A stretch of DNA of 64,000 nt, from assembly GCA_963771595.1 (NCBI GenBank), contig CAVYUC010000026.1:84846-148845 (forward strand), in the 5' to 3' direction. Made by a program: the position numbers and the translations under genes. The stretch's first letter is position 1. Each line of letters begins with the position of its first letter. Source of the stretch: CAVYUC01 sp963771595 (GTDB lineage Bacteria > Bacteroidota > Bacteroidia > Bacteroidales > Prolixibacteraceae). Shown here in pieces: positions 1-11,700 of this stretch. The notes beneath the pieces are model-generated. The model saw only the letters and a list, made by a program, of their open reading frames with translations, ran no database searches and was not told the DNA's origin.

Positions 1-1
1 C

Positions 2-478
2 GTTGCTGAAACACCTGTTCCGTTTTTATTCGTTAACGATACCGCCGGATTGTCCGATTTCAGCAAAATTGTATTACCGGTTGATTTGCGCAAGGCAACA
101 AGCGACAGTGCGCTCTGGACCACCTATTTCGGACGGTTTAATCATGCTGAAACAGTTGTGGTGGCCGCAAACGAAAAAAATAAACAGAATGAAAAAGAGG
201 TGGCAAAAAATGTTGTGCTGACCAAAAAGCTTTTCCAAAAATTCAACATCAGCCATAAAATTTACAAAGGGCAAAAATCGAGTTGGCGAAATGCATTTGA
301 AGCGATGGAATTTGCACAGTCATCAGGAAGCAACCTGTTTGTGATTTTGGGCAGTTCGGCAATCACACCGTTGGATTATCTGATTGGTTTACCCGAGCGA
401 AAAATCATTAAAATGGCCGGTGAAATGCCGGTTTTGTACGTTAACCCAAGAAGGAACAATTATGTGTTGTGTGACTAG
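2..478 (+). CDS. Universal stress protein family, 5' truncated by window edge
   Basis: The frame is open from base 2 and runs to a TAG at 476-478, so the N-terminus lies outside the window. The visible part shows the C-terminal UspA-like half: a 'KIVLPVDLRKATSD' strand-turn typical of the start of a second Usp domain, then helices, then 'GSNLFVILGSSAITPLDYLIGLPERKII', which resembles the ATP/phosphate-binding end of Usp domains, and a final 'MPVLYVNP' strand. Because residues before the 'IVLPVD' strand read 'PVPFLFVND', the end of one Usp domain seems to be followed by another, so a tandem-Usp protein is likely. It is probably a cytoplasmic nucleotide-binding stress protein. The internal TTG at 50 is not a credible start because coding continues upstream of it. 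Confidence 0.7.
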   Translation, partial: VAETPVPFLFVNDTAGLSDFSKIVLPVDLRKATSDSALWTTYFGRFNHAETVVVAANEKNKQNEKEVAKNVVLTKKLFQKFNISHKIYKGQKSSWRNAFEAMEFAQSSGSNLFVILGSSAITPLDYLIGLPERKIIKMAGEMPVLYVNPRRNNYVLCD

Positions 479-482
479 ATAA

Positions 483-515
483 CTAACCCCAGCCTTAAGC
501 CTGGGGTTAGTTTTT
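483..515 (+). terminator. Rho-independent terminator
   Basis: A perfect 10-bp stem (CTAACCCCAG at 483-492 with CTGGGGTTAG at 501-510) closes an 8-nt loop and is followed by TTTTT (511-515). It starts 5 bp after the stop codon of the universal stress gene. Confidence 0.93.
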
Positions 516-611
516 ATGTAGCATTAATGCTTCTCTCTGAAAACACCAGAGTGGAATTGTCTGTAATCACACAAGGTTTTATTACTTTCGCTTTCTGAAA
601 AACTGAACGGC

Positions 612-1592
612 ATGAAAAAACTGCTTTTTATCTCCCTGCTATTTATTTCATTTGTATCCAAATCGCAGGAATTTGAATACAAGGTTTTATTTGAAGGAAT
701 TGGCGACAACCGCGAATATTCGCACAGCAACAAAGCCATGTCGCAAACCATTTTGGGCAGCCGCGGGGCTTTCGAAATCGGATTGAAAACCGGCAATAAC
801 CGCATACGTGCCGGATTAAGTGAATTATTTGAATTTGGAAGTGATATCGATTATCATAAACCAAGACTTACCCTGTATTATCAGTACAGCGACATGCAAA
901 AAGACTTTCTGTTTGGTGCATTTCCACGACGCGGCAGAATCGATTTTCCGCTGGCTATGCTCACCGACACGCTGTTGTATTATCGCCCAAACATCGAAGG
1001 AATGTTTGGCGAAGTACGCTGGGACTGGGGCTATGAAAATGCATTTGTTGATTGGGTAAGCCGCCAGACCGATGTGAAACGCGAAAATTTTATCGTCGGT
1101 TTTTCAGGAGAAGTTGCACACAAAAATCTTTTTATCGATAACTATTTACTCATGTTTCACGATGCAGGGCCGGGTGTTGATATTCCGGGTGATCATGTAA
1201 ATGATTACCTCGGATATGCATTTCAGGCCGGAATAAGAACCGGCGAAAATGCAGTGTTCATGGGGCAGGTAAAAGCCGGCGTGTTGGGTTCATCGTATCG
1301 CGAAAGAAGCATTACCGACGGATTTGAAAATGCAACCAGCCTTTTTGCCGAAGCCAAAGCACGATATAAGAACCTGGGCATAAAATCAGTTTTAAGCGCG
1401 GGCGAAGGACACAAATTTAAATATGGCGACCGCTTTTACCGGGTCGATAATTACTGGCGCACAGATGCTATCTGGTATTTTATTAACCACGAACATGTAA
1501 AAGGCACATTCAACCTCTCGTTTCATTTAATCGACTGGAAATATCTGGATCAGCAACAGCAACTATCCATCGTTTATATTTTTGGGAAATAA
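612..1592 (+). CDS. Predicted outer-membrane protein of unknown function
   Basis: 326 residues. A clear signal peptide is visible (MKKLLFISLLFISFVSKSQ, cleavage after about residue 19). The mature protein has alternating aromatic/hydrophobic strands (for example 'YYQYSDMQKDFLFGAFPR', 'YRVDNYWRTDAIWYF') and ends in 'LSIVYIFGK', which suggests an outer-membrane beta-barrel or a carbohydrate-associated barrel. I do not recognise a named family. The gene stands alone after the terminator at 483-515 and precedes the GH3 gene by 94 bp, so the two may be co-transcribed. A role in polysaccharide handling is inference from that neighbour only. Confidence 0.7.
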   Translation: MKKLLFISLLFISFVSKSQEFEYKVLFEGIGDNREYSHSNKAMSQTILGSRGAFEIGLKTGNNRIRAGLSELFEFGSDIDYHKPRLTLYYQYSDMQKDFLFGAFPRRGRIDFPLAMLTDTLLYYRPNIEGMFGEVRWDWGYENAFVDWVSRQTDVKRENFIVGFSGEVAHKNLFIDNYLLMFHDAGPGVDIPGDHVNDYLGYAFQAGIRTGENAVFMGQVKAGVLGSSYRERSITDGFENATSLFAEAKARYKNLGIKSVLSAGEGHKFKYGDRFYRVDNYWRTDAIWYFINHEHVKGTFNLSFHLIDWKYLDQQQQLSIVYIFGK

Positions 1593-1686
1593 TCAAAATC
1601 AGTTTTTAACAGCTTAATTCGAATTTCAATTTTCAGATTTCAGTACAATATTTATCTTGACAACTCATTTCAAAAAATAATTACCC

Positions 1687-3843
1687 ATGAAGAAATTACT
1701 TTTATTTATAACAGTATTATTTCTGTTTAACCCTCTTTTTGCACAGGATTATCCTTTTCAGAATCCAAAGCTTGATGACGAAACCAGGTTAGACAACCTG
1801 ATATCGCTGATGACTATGGATGAAAAAATTCAGTGCCTGTCAACGCGACCTTCGGTTCCGCGGCTGGGAGTAAAAGGAACACGAACGGTGGAAGGGTTGC
1901 ACGGACTTGCATTAAGCGGTCCGGCGAACTGGGCTGTAAAAGGCAAAGGTGCCTCGGCAACAACAACCTTTCCGCAGTCAATTGGGCTGGCACAAACCTG
2001 GGATCCGGAGTTGCTTCGGCAGGTTGCATCACTCGAAGCAGATGAAACCCGCTATTTAACTCAAAATCCAAAATATGCCAGTGCCGGATTGATTGTTTTT
2101 GCACCAAATGCTGATCTAGGCCGTGATATCCGATGGGGCCGCACCGAAGAATGTTACGGAGAAGATGCTTTTTTGGCCGCAGAAATGACAGTTGCCTACG
2201 TTAAAGGGCTGCAGGGCGATGATCCAAAATATTGGAAAACAGCTTCCCTGATGAAACATTTCCTTGCCAACAGCAACGAAAATGAACGAACTTTTAACTC
2301 ATCGGATTTTGATGAACGCCTTTTCCGCGAATATTACGGATATGCTTTTTACAAAGGAATTACCGAAGGAGGTTCACGCGCATATATGGCCGCTTACAAC
2401 AAATACAACGGAATTCCATGTGCCGTGCATCCGGTGCTTGAAGAGGTAACTGTTGAGGAATGGGGCCAAAACGGAATTATTGCAACCGATGGCGGCGCTT
2501 TTCGTCTGTTGCTGACTGCCCACCATTATTACCCCCACCTCGAAGTTGCTGCCGCTGAATGTATAAAAGCCGGCATAACCATGTTTCTGGACAATTACCG
2601 CGAGCCCCTGCAAAATGCCATTAACCAGGGACTGGTTAGCGAAAAAGAAATTGACGGCGCTGTTCGAGGAACACTGCGGGTGCTGCTAAAACTTGGTTTG
2701 CTGGATAATTCGGACCGGAATCCTTATACTAAAATTGGAATTACTGATACTGTTGATATCTGGACAAAACCGGAAACCCATGAACTGGTGCGAAAAGCAA
2801 CGACCGAGTCGGTGGTGCTCTTAAAAAATGAAAACCAATTACTTCCGCTTCATAAAGATAAAATAAAATCGGTTGCTGTAATCGGACCGAGCGCCAACAT
2901 GGTGGTTTCCGATTGGTATGCAGGAACTCCACCCTACCACATAACTGCTTTGCAGGGCATAAAAAATGCACTTGGAAACGATGTGGAAGTTTTATTTGCA
3001 CAAAGCAACAAAGCCGACTCGGCAGTTATTGCTGCCTCAAAAGCGGATGTGGCAATTGTATGCGTGGGCAACCACCCCTTGAGCTACAATGTGGGTTGGG
3101 CAAAAAGTTATGTTCCCAGCGACGGCCGCGAAGGGGTGGATCGCGAAGCCATTTCACTGGAGCAGGAAGATCTGGTGAAGCTGGTCAAATCCGCCAATCC
3201 CAATACTGTAATGGTACTGGTATCCAGTTTTCCATATGCCATCAACTGGTCGAAAGAAAATGTACCAGCCATCCTGCATATTTCGCAATCGAGCCAGGAA
3301 CTGGGCAACGGGCTGGCAGATGTACTGTTCGGAAAAGTAAGTCCTGCCGGCCGGTTGGTACAAACCTGGTCAGCCTCCATCCATCAGTTGCCCGGTATGC
3401 TTGATTACAACATCCGCAACGGGCATACTTACATGTACGATAAAAACGAACCGCTTTTCCCGTTTGGTTACGGCCTTACCTATACCGATTTTGATTATGC
3501 AAAAATGAAAACCGAAAAGCCGGAAATTCGTGACGGTGAATCAATCGATATAACAGTAACTATTGCAAATAAAGGAAATTACGACAGCGACGAGGTGGTG
3601 CAACTCTATGCAGGCTTTCCCGATTCAAAGGTGGCACGTCCGGCCATAGCACTAAAAGGTTTTAAACGGGTTTTCATTCCCAAAGGTCAGGCCAAAGATG
3701 TGGTTATTCCATTGGATTCCGAAGATTTGAAATACTGGGATGTAGACAAACAAGCTTTTGTGCTGGAAAAAGGTAAAATCAATATTTTTGCCGGACCGTC
3801 ATCCGCTGATGCAAAACTGAAAGGGCAATTGGTGGCAAAATAA
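1687..3843 (+). CDS. Glycoside hydrolase family 3 beta-glucosidase/xylosidase, exported
   Basis: 718 residues with an N-terminal signal peptide (cleavage after 'FNPLFAQ', about residue 20), so it acts in the periplasm or outside. Domain order: GH3 N-terminal TIM barrel (about 30-330) with 'TRTVEGLHG', 'GRDIRWGRTEECYGED' and the 'KHFLANSNEN' substrate loop; GH3 C-terminal alpha/beta sandwich (about 370-590) with 'VVLLKNENQLLPL'; and a fibronectin-III-like domain at the C-terminus (about 620-700). The nucleophile is predicted to be Asp268 in 'IIATDGGAF', equivalent to the S/T-D-W/C motif. The family hydrolyses terminal beta-linked glucose or xylose; the 'TDGG' context is closer to beta-xylosidase-like members, but substrate cannot be fixed from sequence. 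Length and motifs are normal and the gene is intact. Confidence 0.92.
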   Translation: MKKLLLFITVLFLFNPLFAQDYPFQNPKLDDETRLDNLISLMTMDEKIQCLSTRPSVPRLGVKGTRTVEGLHGLALSGPANWAVKGKGASATTTFPQSIGLAQTWDPELLRQVASLEADETRYLTQNPKYASAGLIVFAPNADLGRDIRWGRTEECYGEDAFLAAEMTVAYVKGLQGDDPKYWKTASLMKHFLANSNENERTFNSSDFDERLFREYYGYAFYKGITEGGSRAYMAAYNKYNGIPCAVHPVLEEVTVEEWGQNGIIATDGGAFRLLLTAHHYYPHLEVAAAECIKAGITMFLDNYREPLQNAINQGLVSEKEIDGAVRGTLRVLLKLGLLDNSDRNPYTKIGITDTVDIWTKPETHELVRKATTESVVLLKNENQLLPLHKDKIKSVAVIGPSANMVVSDWYAGTPPYHITALQGIKNALGNDVEVLFAQSNKADSAVIAASKADVAIVCVGNHPLSYNVGWAKSYVPSDGREGVDREAISLEQEDLVKLVKSANPNTVMVLVSSFPYAINWSKENVPAILHISQSSQELGNGLADVLFGKVSPAGRLVQTWSASIHQLPGMLDYNIRNGHTYMYDKNEPLFPFGYGLTYTDFDYAKMKTEKPEIRDGESIDITVTIANKGNYDSDEVVQLYAGFPDSKVARPAIALKGFKRVFIPKGQAKDVVIPLDSEDLKYWDVDKQAFVLEKGKINIFAGPSSADAKLKGQLVAK

Positions 3844-3867
3844 TTGTTCAAAACATTCAATAAATTG

Positions 3868-3905
3868 AAAGCCTGAAGAAATACAGATGTTTCTTCAGGC
3901 TTTTT
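3868..3905. terminator. Bidirectional terminator between convergent genes
   Basis: A 14-bp perfect stem (AAAGCCTGAAGAAA at 3868-3881 with TTTCTTCAGGCTTT at 3890-3903) is followed by a T-run on + and preceded by an A-rich tract, so it can end both the GH3 transcript and the convergent gene at 3933-5297. Confidence 0.9.
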
Positions 3906-3932
3906 CATTGTGCGGGATTTTAATTTTCCCCA

Positions 3933-5297
3933 CTAGTATTTTATCAGTTTGCCGGAATGTAAAATATCATTCCCGTTAATCAGTTTATAAATGTAAATTC
4001 CACTTTGCAGCTGAGAAATTGAAACTTCTTTTCCTGAAAAAATGTTTTGCTGCAGTACTTTTGAACCTGTAATCTGATAGATTTCAAGCAATAGTTGTTC
4101 GTTGCCTTTCCAGCTGATTTTAACAGATTCAGTTGCCGGATTTGGGAAAACAGAAACATTTAAATCTTTAAAATCAATAACTTTAGTTGAATTTCCTTCA
4201 GAATAATAAAATAAGGTTTTATCACTATTTACCCAATTTCCATCCTGCATTTCATAACTATTTTCCCCAGTTACAAGTTTGGTAAATGAAGATGTTGGAT
4301 CCTGAAAAATTCCGTAAAACAACAAATTGAATGAGGGAAAAACGACTTCAGATGCATTGGTATTGTTATATGAATATTCGTATTTATCTGAGTCGATCCA
4401 GGTTTGCGCACCCTCATCCCAACTGGCATCAATTTCGGCAGAAACATCACCTGTGGCATTGTATTCATAGGATGTACGCCAACTTTTTTCCAGTTCAAAC
4501 GTAGCAAAGCTTATTGAAGATTCTTCCGTCGAAATTAATTTATCTTCATTATTGTATGCATATACAGTTTTCGAATACAACAATTCATCACCTTCCATCA
4601 TATAATAGGTACTTGAAGTTTCAATCTGCCCTGAGGAAGTGTAGGTGTAAACCATTTTCATATTATTGCTGAAAACCATTCCGTCACCATTATCTTCAAA
4701 AGACCAGAAATCCATTTGGATTAACTGCCCCGATGAATTGAAATGATACACCTGTTGTCCATCCAGTTTCCAGGTACTGCCTGTATCACTTGAATAAACA
4801 GTAACCGTATCCAGTCTTCCCTGGGTATCATATATTGCGATTAGCTTTTCGTGAGGGAGTAATTCAGAATTTTCATCTTCTTTATAATACATCATCATCG
4901 AATTAACATTTCCAGCACTGTTGTATTCCATTTCAGTCCGACTGTCGGTTGACCAGGATTGAGTTTCAACATTCCATTCCTTTTCAACAACTGCTGAATT
5001 CTTCATTTCCGTATTGTACATGAATTCATCTTTCCAATCATTTTGCCAGATTTCGCCATTCTTAAGCTGGGAGACTGTACTATCCAATTTTTGAATAACT
5101 TCTGCATTTTTTAGAAGAGTTCGATTTAAGACAGGCCGTTTAAAATTTTCTGCCTGTGTTTTATACCGGTCAAATTTTTGCTGGACCTTTTGAATTTTCA
5201 ACGGCAGATTTGAGTTTTGAGTGGTTGCCATAAGAGAAACAAGCAACAGTGAAATAATAAAGGTAAATTTTTTCATGTTTTGATAATTTAAGTTCAT
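3933..5297 (-). CDS. Secreted T9SS-sorted protein with YD-like repeats
   Basis: 454 residues from the ATG at 5297, which I prefer because AGGAGT lies about 8 bp upstream; an alternative start is the ATG at 5276 (MKKFTFIIS...). A signal peptide (about residues 8-27) is followed by a region rich in 'Y-x-x-x-G-x' repeats resembling YD/RHS-type strands ('YNSAGNV', 'YDTQGRLD', 'YNATGDVSAEID'). The last ~75 residues form a type-A T9SS C-terminal sorting domain ('VSVFPNPATESVKI' ... 'LQSGIYIYKL' ... 'GKLIKY'). This predicts export through the type IX system and anchoring to or release at the cell surface. Function unknown. Confidence 0.85.
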   Translation of the reverse strand: MNLNYQNMKKFTFIISLLLVSLMATTQNSNLPLKIQKVQQKFDRYKTQAENFKRPVLNRTLLKNAEVIQKLDSTVSQLKNGEIWQNDWKDEFMYNTEMKNSAVVEKEWNVETQSWSTDSRTEMEYNSAGNVNSMMMYYKEDENSELLPHEKLIAIYDTQGRLDTVTVYSSDTGSTWKLDGQQVYHFNSSGQLIQMDFWSFEDNGDGMVFSNNMKMVYTYTSSGQIETSSTYYMMEGDELLYSKTVYAYNNEDKLISTEESSISFATFELEKSWRTSYEYNATGDVSAEIDASWDEGAQTWIDSDKYEYSYNNTNASEVVFPSFNLLFYGIFQDPTSSFTKLVTGENSYEMQDGNWVNSDKTLFYYSEGNSTKVIDFKDLNVSVFPNPATESVKISWKGNEQLLLEIYQITGSKVLQQNIFSGKEVSISQLQSGIYIYKLINGNDILHSGKLIKY

Positions 5298-5733
5298 AAA
5301 AATACTCCTGTTCAATGTAATCAAAATTATAATGAACAACGGAAACCGGCAATAGTTTTATACTTCTCAATAATTTTATAAATCATTAAAAACCAGCCGG
5401 TAACAATTGATTAAAGCACTTGAAAATATATATATGCGAAAAAAAGCAGAATACGGTTTGAGGGTTCAGTAAATACCAACTGGTTCGGCAGCTTTGAAAT
5501 ACTGCTTCCTTCTTGTTTTTAATTCAGCACCATTTCATAATTTGAAGAGAATAATTTAACAGGTCAACATTAATTTGTTTAGGTTGTTTTATTCAAATAC
5601 AATGTTCAATTTTTTCAACCAACATGTTAATGCTTTAATATTCAGAAACAAAACTATTTCTTCCGGTTATCTGTTCTTATTTTGGATGAATCGGCTACTT
5701 AATAATTAAACTTACATAAAACTAGTCAATAGC
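5298..5733. other. Intergenic AT-rich region, no gene found
   Basis: About 430 bp without a convincing ORF or RNA. It separates the divergent T9SS gene from the decayed giant gene and presumably holds both promoters, but I cannot point to a clear TAnnTTTG box. Confidence 0.5.
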
Positions 5734-8700
5734 ATGAAATCAATTATAAGCTTATTCCTGTTTACATTACTATCTTGGCAACAATTGCTTAGCTTCATCA
5801 AATATAAAATAAAGATCATTACAGTATTACCAGACAGATGACCAATGTCCGGATAGTGTAACATCAATGATATCAAATTGACAACTTTCTCAACTGATAT
5901 TTGTGCCGGTGATATTGCCAGCATTCACAGGAAGCGAACCAACGATTACACCTGTACAGGAATATACTTATCAATGGCAGTTTAAAATTGCTTCCGGTGA
6001 CTGGCAGGATATTACGGGAGCTACAGAAATTGATTATACTTCCAACCCACTTACAGAAACAACATCTTTTCGAAGGATACTGGATGTTAAAGCCTGTAAT
6101 GATTTATTTGCAAGCAATGAAATTACAGTTACAGTAAATCCAGTTCCCAATGCACCTGATTTCACAGTTACCAATAATTGTGACGGCACTTCTCTTTTAA
6201 CTGCTACAACTTACGATGCAGGTGGCACATTCGAATGGAGTACCGGAGAAACAACAGAAAGCATTTCGGTATCTGCAACAGGTGATTACTGGCTACAGCA
6301 AACTGTTGATGGTTGCACAAGCGAACAAACAACCAAAACTGCGGAGCCCAAAAACACACCCACACTTTCAGTAACGGAAAATGATCCGGCAAATTGCGGT
6401 GAAGCGGGTTCTCTGGATTTTACATTTACAAATGTTCCAGATGACATTTACACCATCAATTACGATGAAGAGAGTTTTTCCAAATGTATCAGTTTCCGGA
6501 GGCACTGCAACTGTTTCGGCAAATGCAGGAACATTCAGCAATTTAATCATCACCGTAGCCGGTTGTACTTCGGAAAGTGGTGTAAATGCCGCCCTTACAG
6601 ATCCAAATCCACCTGGTGCACCAACAATTTCAGTCCAGGACAACTGCGGTGAATCGGTATTAACGGCCACTAACTTTACGGGAGATTTAAGCTGGAGTAA
6701 CGGGGCAACATCATCAAGCATAACAGTTACTGAGGCGAAAGAATATACCGTCACTCAAACCGTTAACGGCTGTACAAGTGATGCAACTACAGCAACAGCA
6801 GCACCAAAACCTGTACCCACAATTTTAGCTACAGGAAACGATCCGACAGAATGCGGAGGTTTGGGTTCCATTGATTTTACTTTTACCAATGTTCCCGACG
6901 GAATTCATACGATTGATTTCTATAATGGAAATTTTCAGGAAATTACTGTTTCAGGAGGTTCAGCATCGGTTAATGCCCCTTCCGATACATACAGCAATTT
7001 AAAAATCACAACAGTAGATGGCTGCACTTCCACAGATAATGTTAGTGTAACCTTATCTGACCCCGACCCACCGGCAGCACCTACAATTACCATCGAAAAT
7101 TTATGTGGTGAATCAATATTGACTGCAAACAGCAATGAAATTAACCCCCAGTTTAAATGGAATACCGGCGAAACTACTAAAAGTATTACCGTCAGCGATA
7201 CAGAAATACATTCAGTTACACAAACGGTAAACGGATGTATTAGTAATGCGGCAAGTGCGACGGCTGCGCCTAAACCAATTCCGACTTTAACAGCCACCAA
7301 AAACGACCCGGCTAACTGCGGTGGTTTCGGTACAATTTATTTCACATTCACAGGTGTTCCTGATGGCACGTATACAATATTTTATGATGGAAACAATTTT
7401 TCCGGGGTTTCTGTTTCCAACAATAAAGCAACTGTTCAGGCAAAGGCCGGAACGTATAACAATCTGCAAATTAATGTGGTTGGTTGTACTTCTTCAAATG
7501 ACACGGATATTTCACTCTCCGATCCAAATCCACCTTCAACACCAACTATTTCTGTTGTTAATGAGTGCGAACAATCGGTTTTAACAGCATCGAATTACAC
7601 CGGCACACTGTTGTGGAGTACCGGCGATAACAGTAAAACGATTACCGTGACTAATGCCGGTGATTATACTGTTACGCAAACCTTAAACGGCTGCACAAGT
7701 GAAGCTGCATCAGCAACGGCAGCGCCAAAAAGCCGGCCAACTATAGAAGCAGTTACTGAAAATGATCCCGAGAATTGCAATGAACAAGGCTCTCTCGATT
7801 TCACCTTTTCAGAAGTACCTGATGGAAATTATACAATTTCGTATGACGGTGACAGTTTCACGGGAGTTTCAGTATCAAACAATGCAGCTACTGTTTTGAT
7901 CGGGGCAGGCATCTACCAAAATCTAAAAATAACAGTTAACGGATGTACATCAACCGATGGTGTAAATGCTACACTTTCTGATCCCAATCCACCCAACGCG
8001 CCCTCCATTGCCATAGAAAACCTCTGTGGCGAATCGAAATTAACAGCATCCAATTACACCGGAACATTAAAATGGAGCACAGGAGAAACCAGTAAAAGTA
8101 TTATTGTTACAAAGGCAGGAACATACAATGTTACGCAAACAGTTAATGGTTGCACCAGCAGTAAAACAAATGCTGCTGCTTCGCCTAAAACAATACCCAC
8201 ACTTACTGCACAAGGTGTTAATCCGGCTAATTGCCAGGAGCCAGGTTCAATTAATTTTACTTTTACCGGAGTTCCGAACGGAAAATATTCAATTGTTTAT
8301 GATGGCGGCAACTTCTCCGGCGTTTCTGTTTCAGGCAATAAAGCAACCGTTCAGGCTGATGCAGGAACCTATAACAATCTGGTTGTATCAGTAAATGGTT
8401 GTATTTCTGGAAATGGAATAAATGTGTCGCTTTCTGATCCTAATCCACCTTCAAAACCAACTGTTTCGGTGGCGAATAATTGTGAAGAATCAGTTTTGAC
8501 CGCTTCCAACTATACCGGCACATTAAAATGGAGCACAGGTGAAACGAGTAAAAGTATCACAGTGTCCAGTGCCGGAACTTACAGTGTAACACAAACAGTT
8601 AACGGCTGCACCAGCGAAGCCGGATCAGCAACGGCATCGCCAAAAAGCACACCGGTAATTGCAGTTTCTGAAAATGATCCGGAAAATTGTGGTGGACAAG

Positions 8701-11700
8701 GTTCGCTTAATTTTTCATTTGAAGATGTTCCAAATGGAACTTATTCAATAGCTTATGACGGAGACACTTTTTCAGGAATTGTGGTATCCGGAAATTCGGC
8801 AACAGTTTCTGCTGAGGCAGGTGCTTACGAAAACCTTAAAATTACAGTAAACGGCTGTACTTCTGCAAATGGAGTAAGTGCTTTTCTTTCTGATCCAAAT
8901 CCGCCCGGAGCGCCGGCAATATCAATAGAAAATAATTGTGGTGAAACAATGTTAACAGCTACAAACTACACCGGAACATTAGAATGGAGCACAGGAGAAA
9001 CCAGTCAAAGTATAATTGTTACCGAGGCAGGAACCTACAGTGTAACACAAACTGTAAATGGCTGTACAAGCATTCCTGGAAGTTCAACAGTTACACCAAA
9101 AGCAATACCTTCATTAACAGCCGAAAAAATTGATCCTTTGGTGTGCCAGGGATTTGGAACTATTAATTTTACTTTTACCGGAGTTCCTGATGGATTATAC
9201 AATGTCTTTTATGATGCCGGAAGTTTCCCGGCAGTGCTTGTTGCCAACAATAAAGCCACTGTAACTGCAAAAGCAGGCACATATAATAATTTAATTATCA
9301 CGGTAAACGGCTGTACTTCAGCTGACGGAGTAAATATAGCACTGTCTGATCCGAATCCACCTGCAACTCCGGTGATTTCAGTTGAAAACAATTGCGGTGA
9401 ATCGATATTAACTGCTTCCAATTTTACAGGTTCACTTTTATGGAGCAACGGCGAAATAAGTAATTCAATTACAGTCACCGATACCCGCGCATATTCAGTT
9501 CTTCAAACATTAAATGGTTGTACCAGCGATGCTGCAACTGCAACTGCAGCTCCAAAATCAATTCCTACTATTTCGGTTTCTGAAAATGATCCTGAAAGTT
9601 GTCTTGGTTTAGGTTCTGTTGATTTTACATTTACCGGTGTACCTAACGGAAATTATACAATTTCGTATGACGGTGGCAGTTTTAAAGGAGTTAACATTTC
9701 AAATAATACAGCAACAGTTGCTGCAGGTACAGGAACTTATAACAATTTAACAATAATGGTGAATGGCTGTACTTCTGCAAGTGGGGTAAACGCAGTTCTT
9801 ACCGACCCTATCCCACCGGAAGCGCCCGAAATTAGTGTTAATAACAGTTGTGGCGAATCGATACTGACAACAACTGGTTTTGACAACAATGCGACCCTAA
9901 ACTGGAGTACCGGGGAAACCGGAGAAAGTATAATTGTAACACAGGCAGGTTCATATACTGTTAGCCAGACTGTGGATGGATGTACCAGTGAAATGGCAGT
10001 GGCAACAGCAAATCCCAAAACAGTTCCAACACTTTCTGTTCAGGAAAATGACCCGGAAGTTTGCCAGGGAGAAGGTTCAATTGATTTTGCATTTACAGGT
10101 GTCCCCAATGGAAATTATACAATTACATATGATGCAGGAAATTTTACCGGAGTTTCTGTTTCGAATAACACTGCAACAGTTTCAGCCGTGGCAGGAACCT
10201 ATAATAATTTAACGATTACGGTTGACGGATGCAGTTCGCCGGACGGCATAAATGCTTCACTTACTGATCCGAATGCACCTGCCGCACCAATTATTACCGT
10301 TCAAAATAATTGTGGTGAATCGATTTTAACAGCTTCAGGATTTGATGAAAATGCAACTCTGGAATGGAGCAACGGCAAAACAGAAGAAAGTATTGTTGTA
10401 ATTGCACCTCGTGTTTATTCGCTTACTCAAATTGTAAATGGATGCACCAGTGATGCGGCTGTTGTAGTGGCAATGCCAAAATCAAATCCGGCAGCGCCTG
10501 ATTTCTCGGTAACCGATAATTGCAACGGAACTTCTACTTTATTGGCTACAACTTTCGAAAACAATGCTACTCTTGAATGGAGCACCGGATCAACAACAAA
10601 AATCATTACCGTTAGCACACCTGGAGATTATTCACTTATACAAATAGTTGATGGTTGCGAAAGCGAACCAATTTCAAAAGTTGCCGCACCAAAAGATCAA
10701 CCAGTTATTGAAGTTACCGAAAATGATCCGGAAAATTGCGGTGAGCAAGGTTCTATCGATTTTACATTTACCAATGTTCCCAATGGTAATTATACCATTT
10801 TATACGATGGTGGCAGTTTTTCAGATGTTTCAGTTCGAAATAATACAGCAACTGTTTTTACTGATTCAGGAATATACGATAACCTAACAATAGAAGTAAA
10901 TGAATGTATTTCAGGCGAAGGTGTTAGTGCTACACTTTCCGATCCGAATGCACCTGTTGCTCCGGTTGTTACCGTTGAAAACAATTGCGGGGAATCGATT
11001 TTAACAGCCTCCGGTTACGATCCGGAAGCTGTTTTAAAGTGGAATACAGGGGCCAGTGGAAATGAAATTACTGTACTTGATTCCGCAACATACAGAGTTA
11101 CACAAACCTTGAACGGCTGTATTAGCAGTGCCGGTTTGGCAATTGCCGCACCAAAAGCAATTCCCGAAATGCCTGATTTTACCGTAACCGATAATTGTGA
11201 CGGCACGTCAACATTAACGGCTGTAAATTTCGAAGAAAATGCAATTCTGGAATGGAGCACATTAGATACCGGAGAAACGATAGAAGTGAATGAAGCCGGA
11301 AGTTACGGACTCATACAAGTTGTTGATGAATGTGAAAGTGAAGCGGTAATTAAACAAGCAAATCCGAAAACCGCACCAACAATTGCTGTAGTTGCAGAAA
11401 ACAATCCGCTCAACTGCCAGCAACAGGGATCGCTGGAATTAAGCTTTACCGGAATTCCAAACGGAAAATACACACTAATGTATGACGGAGGCAGTTTTGA
11501 CAATATTTCTGTTTTAAACAATGCGGCAAATATTCCGGCTTTTGCAGGAACCTATAATAACCTTACAATTACTGCAAATGGTTGTACTTCAGAAAATGGC
11601 GTAAATGCCATACTAAAAGATCCCAACGCTCCCGAACCTCCTGAAATTACAGTTGAAAACTTTTGTGGACAATCCATTTTAACAGTTTCAAATTACGATG

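Noticed and set aside
2264..3404. Numerous 60-160-codon frames inside the GH3 gene and other large genes
   Set aside because: They are shadows of the real reading frame without domain matches or start signals.
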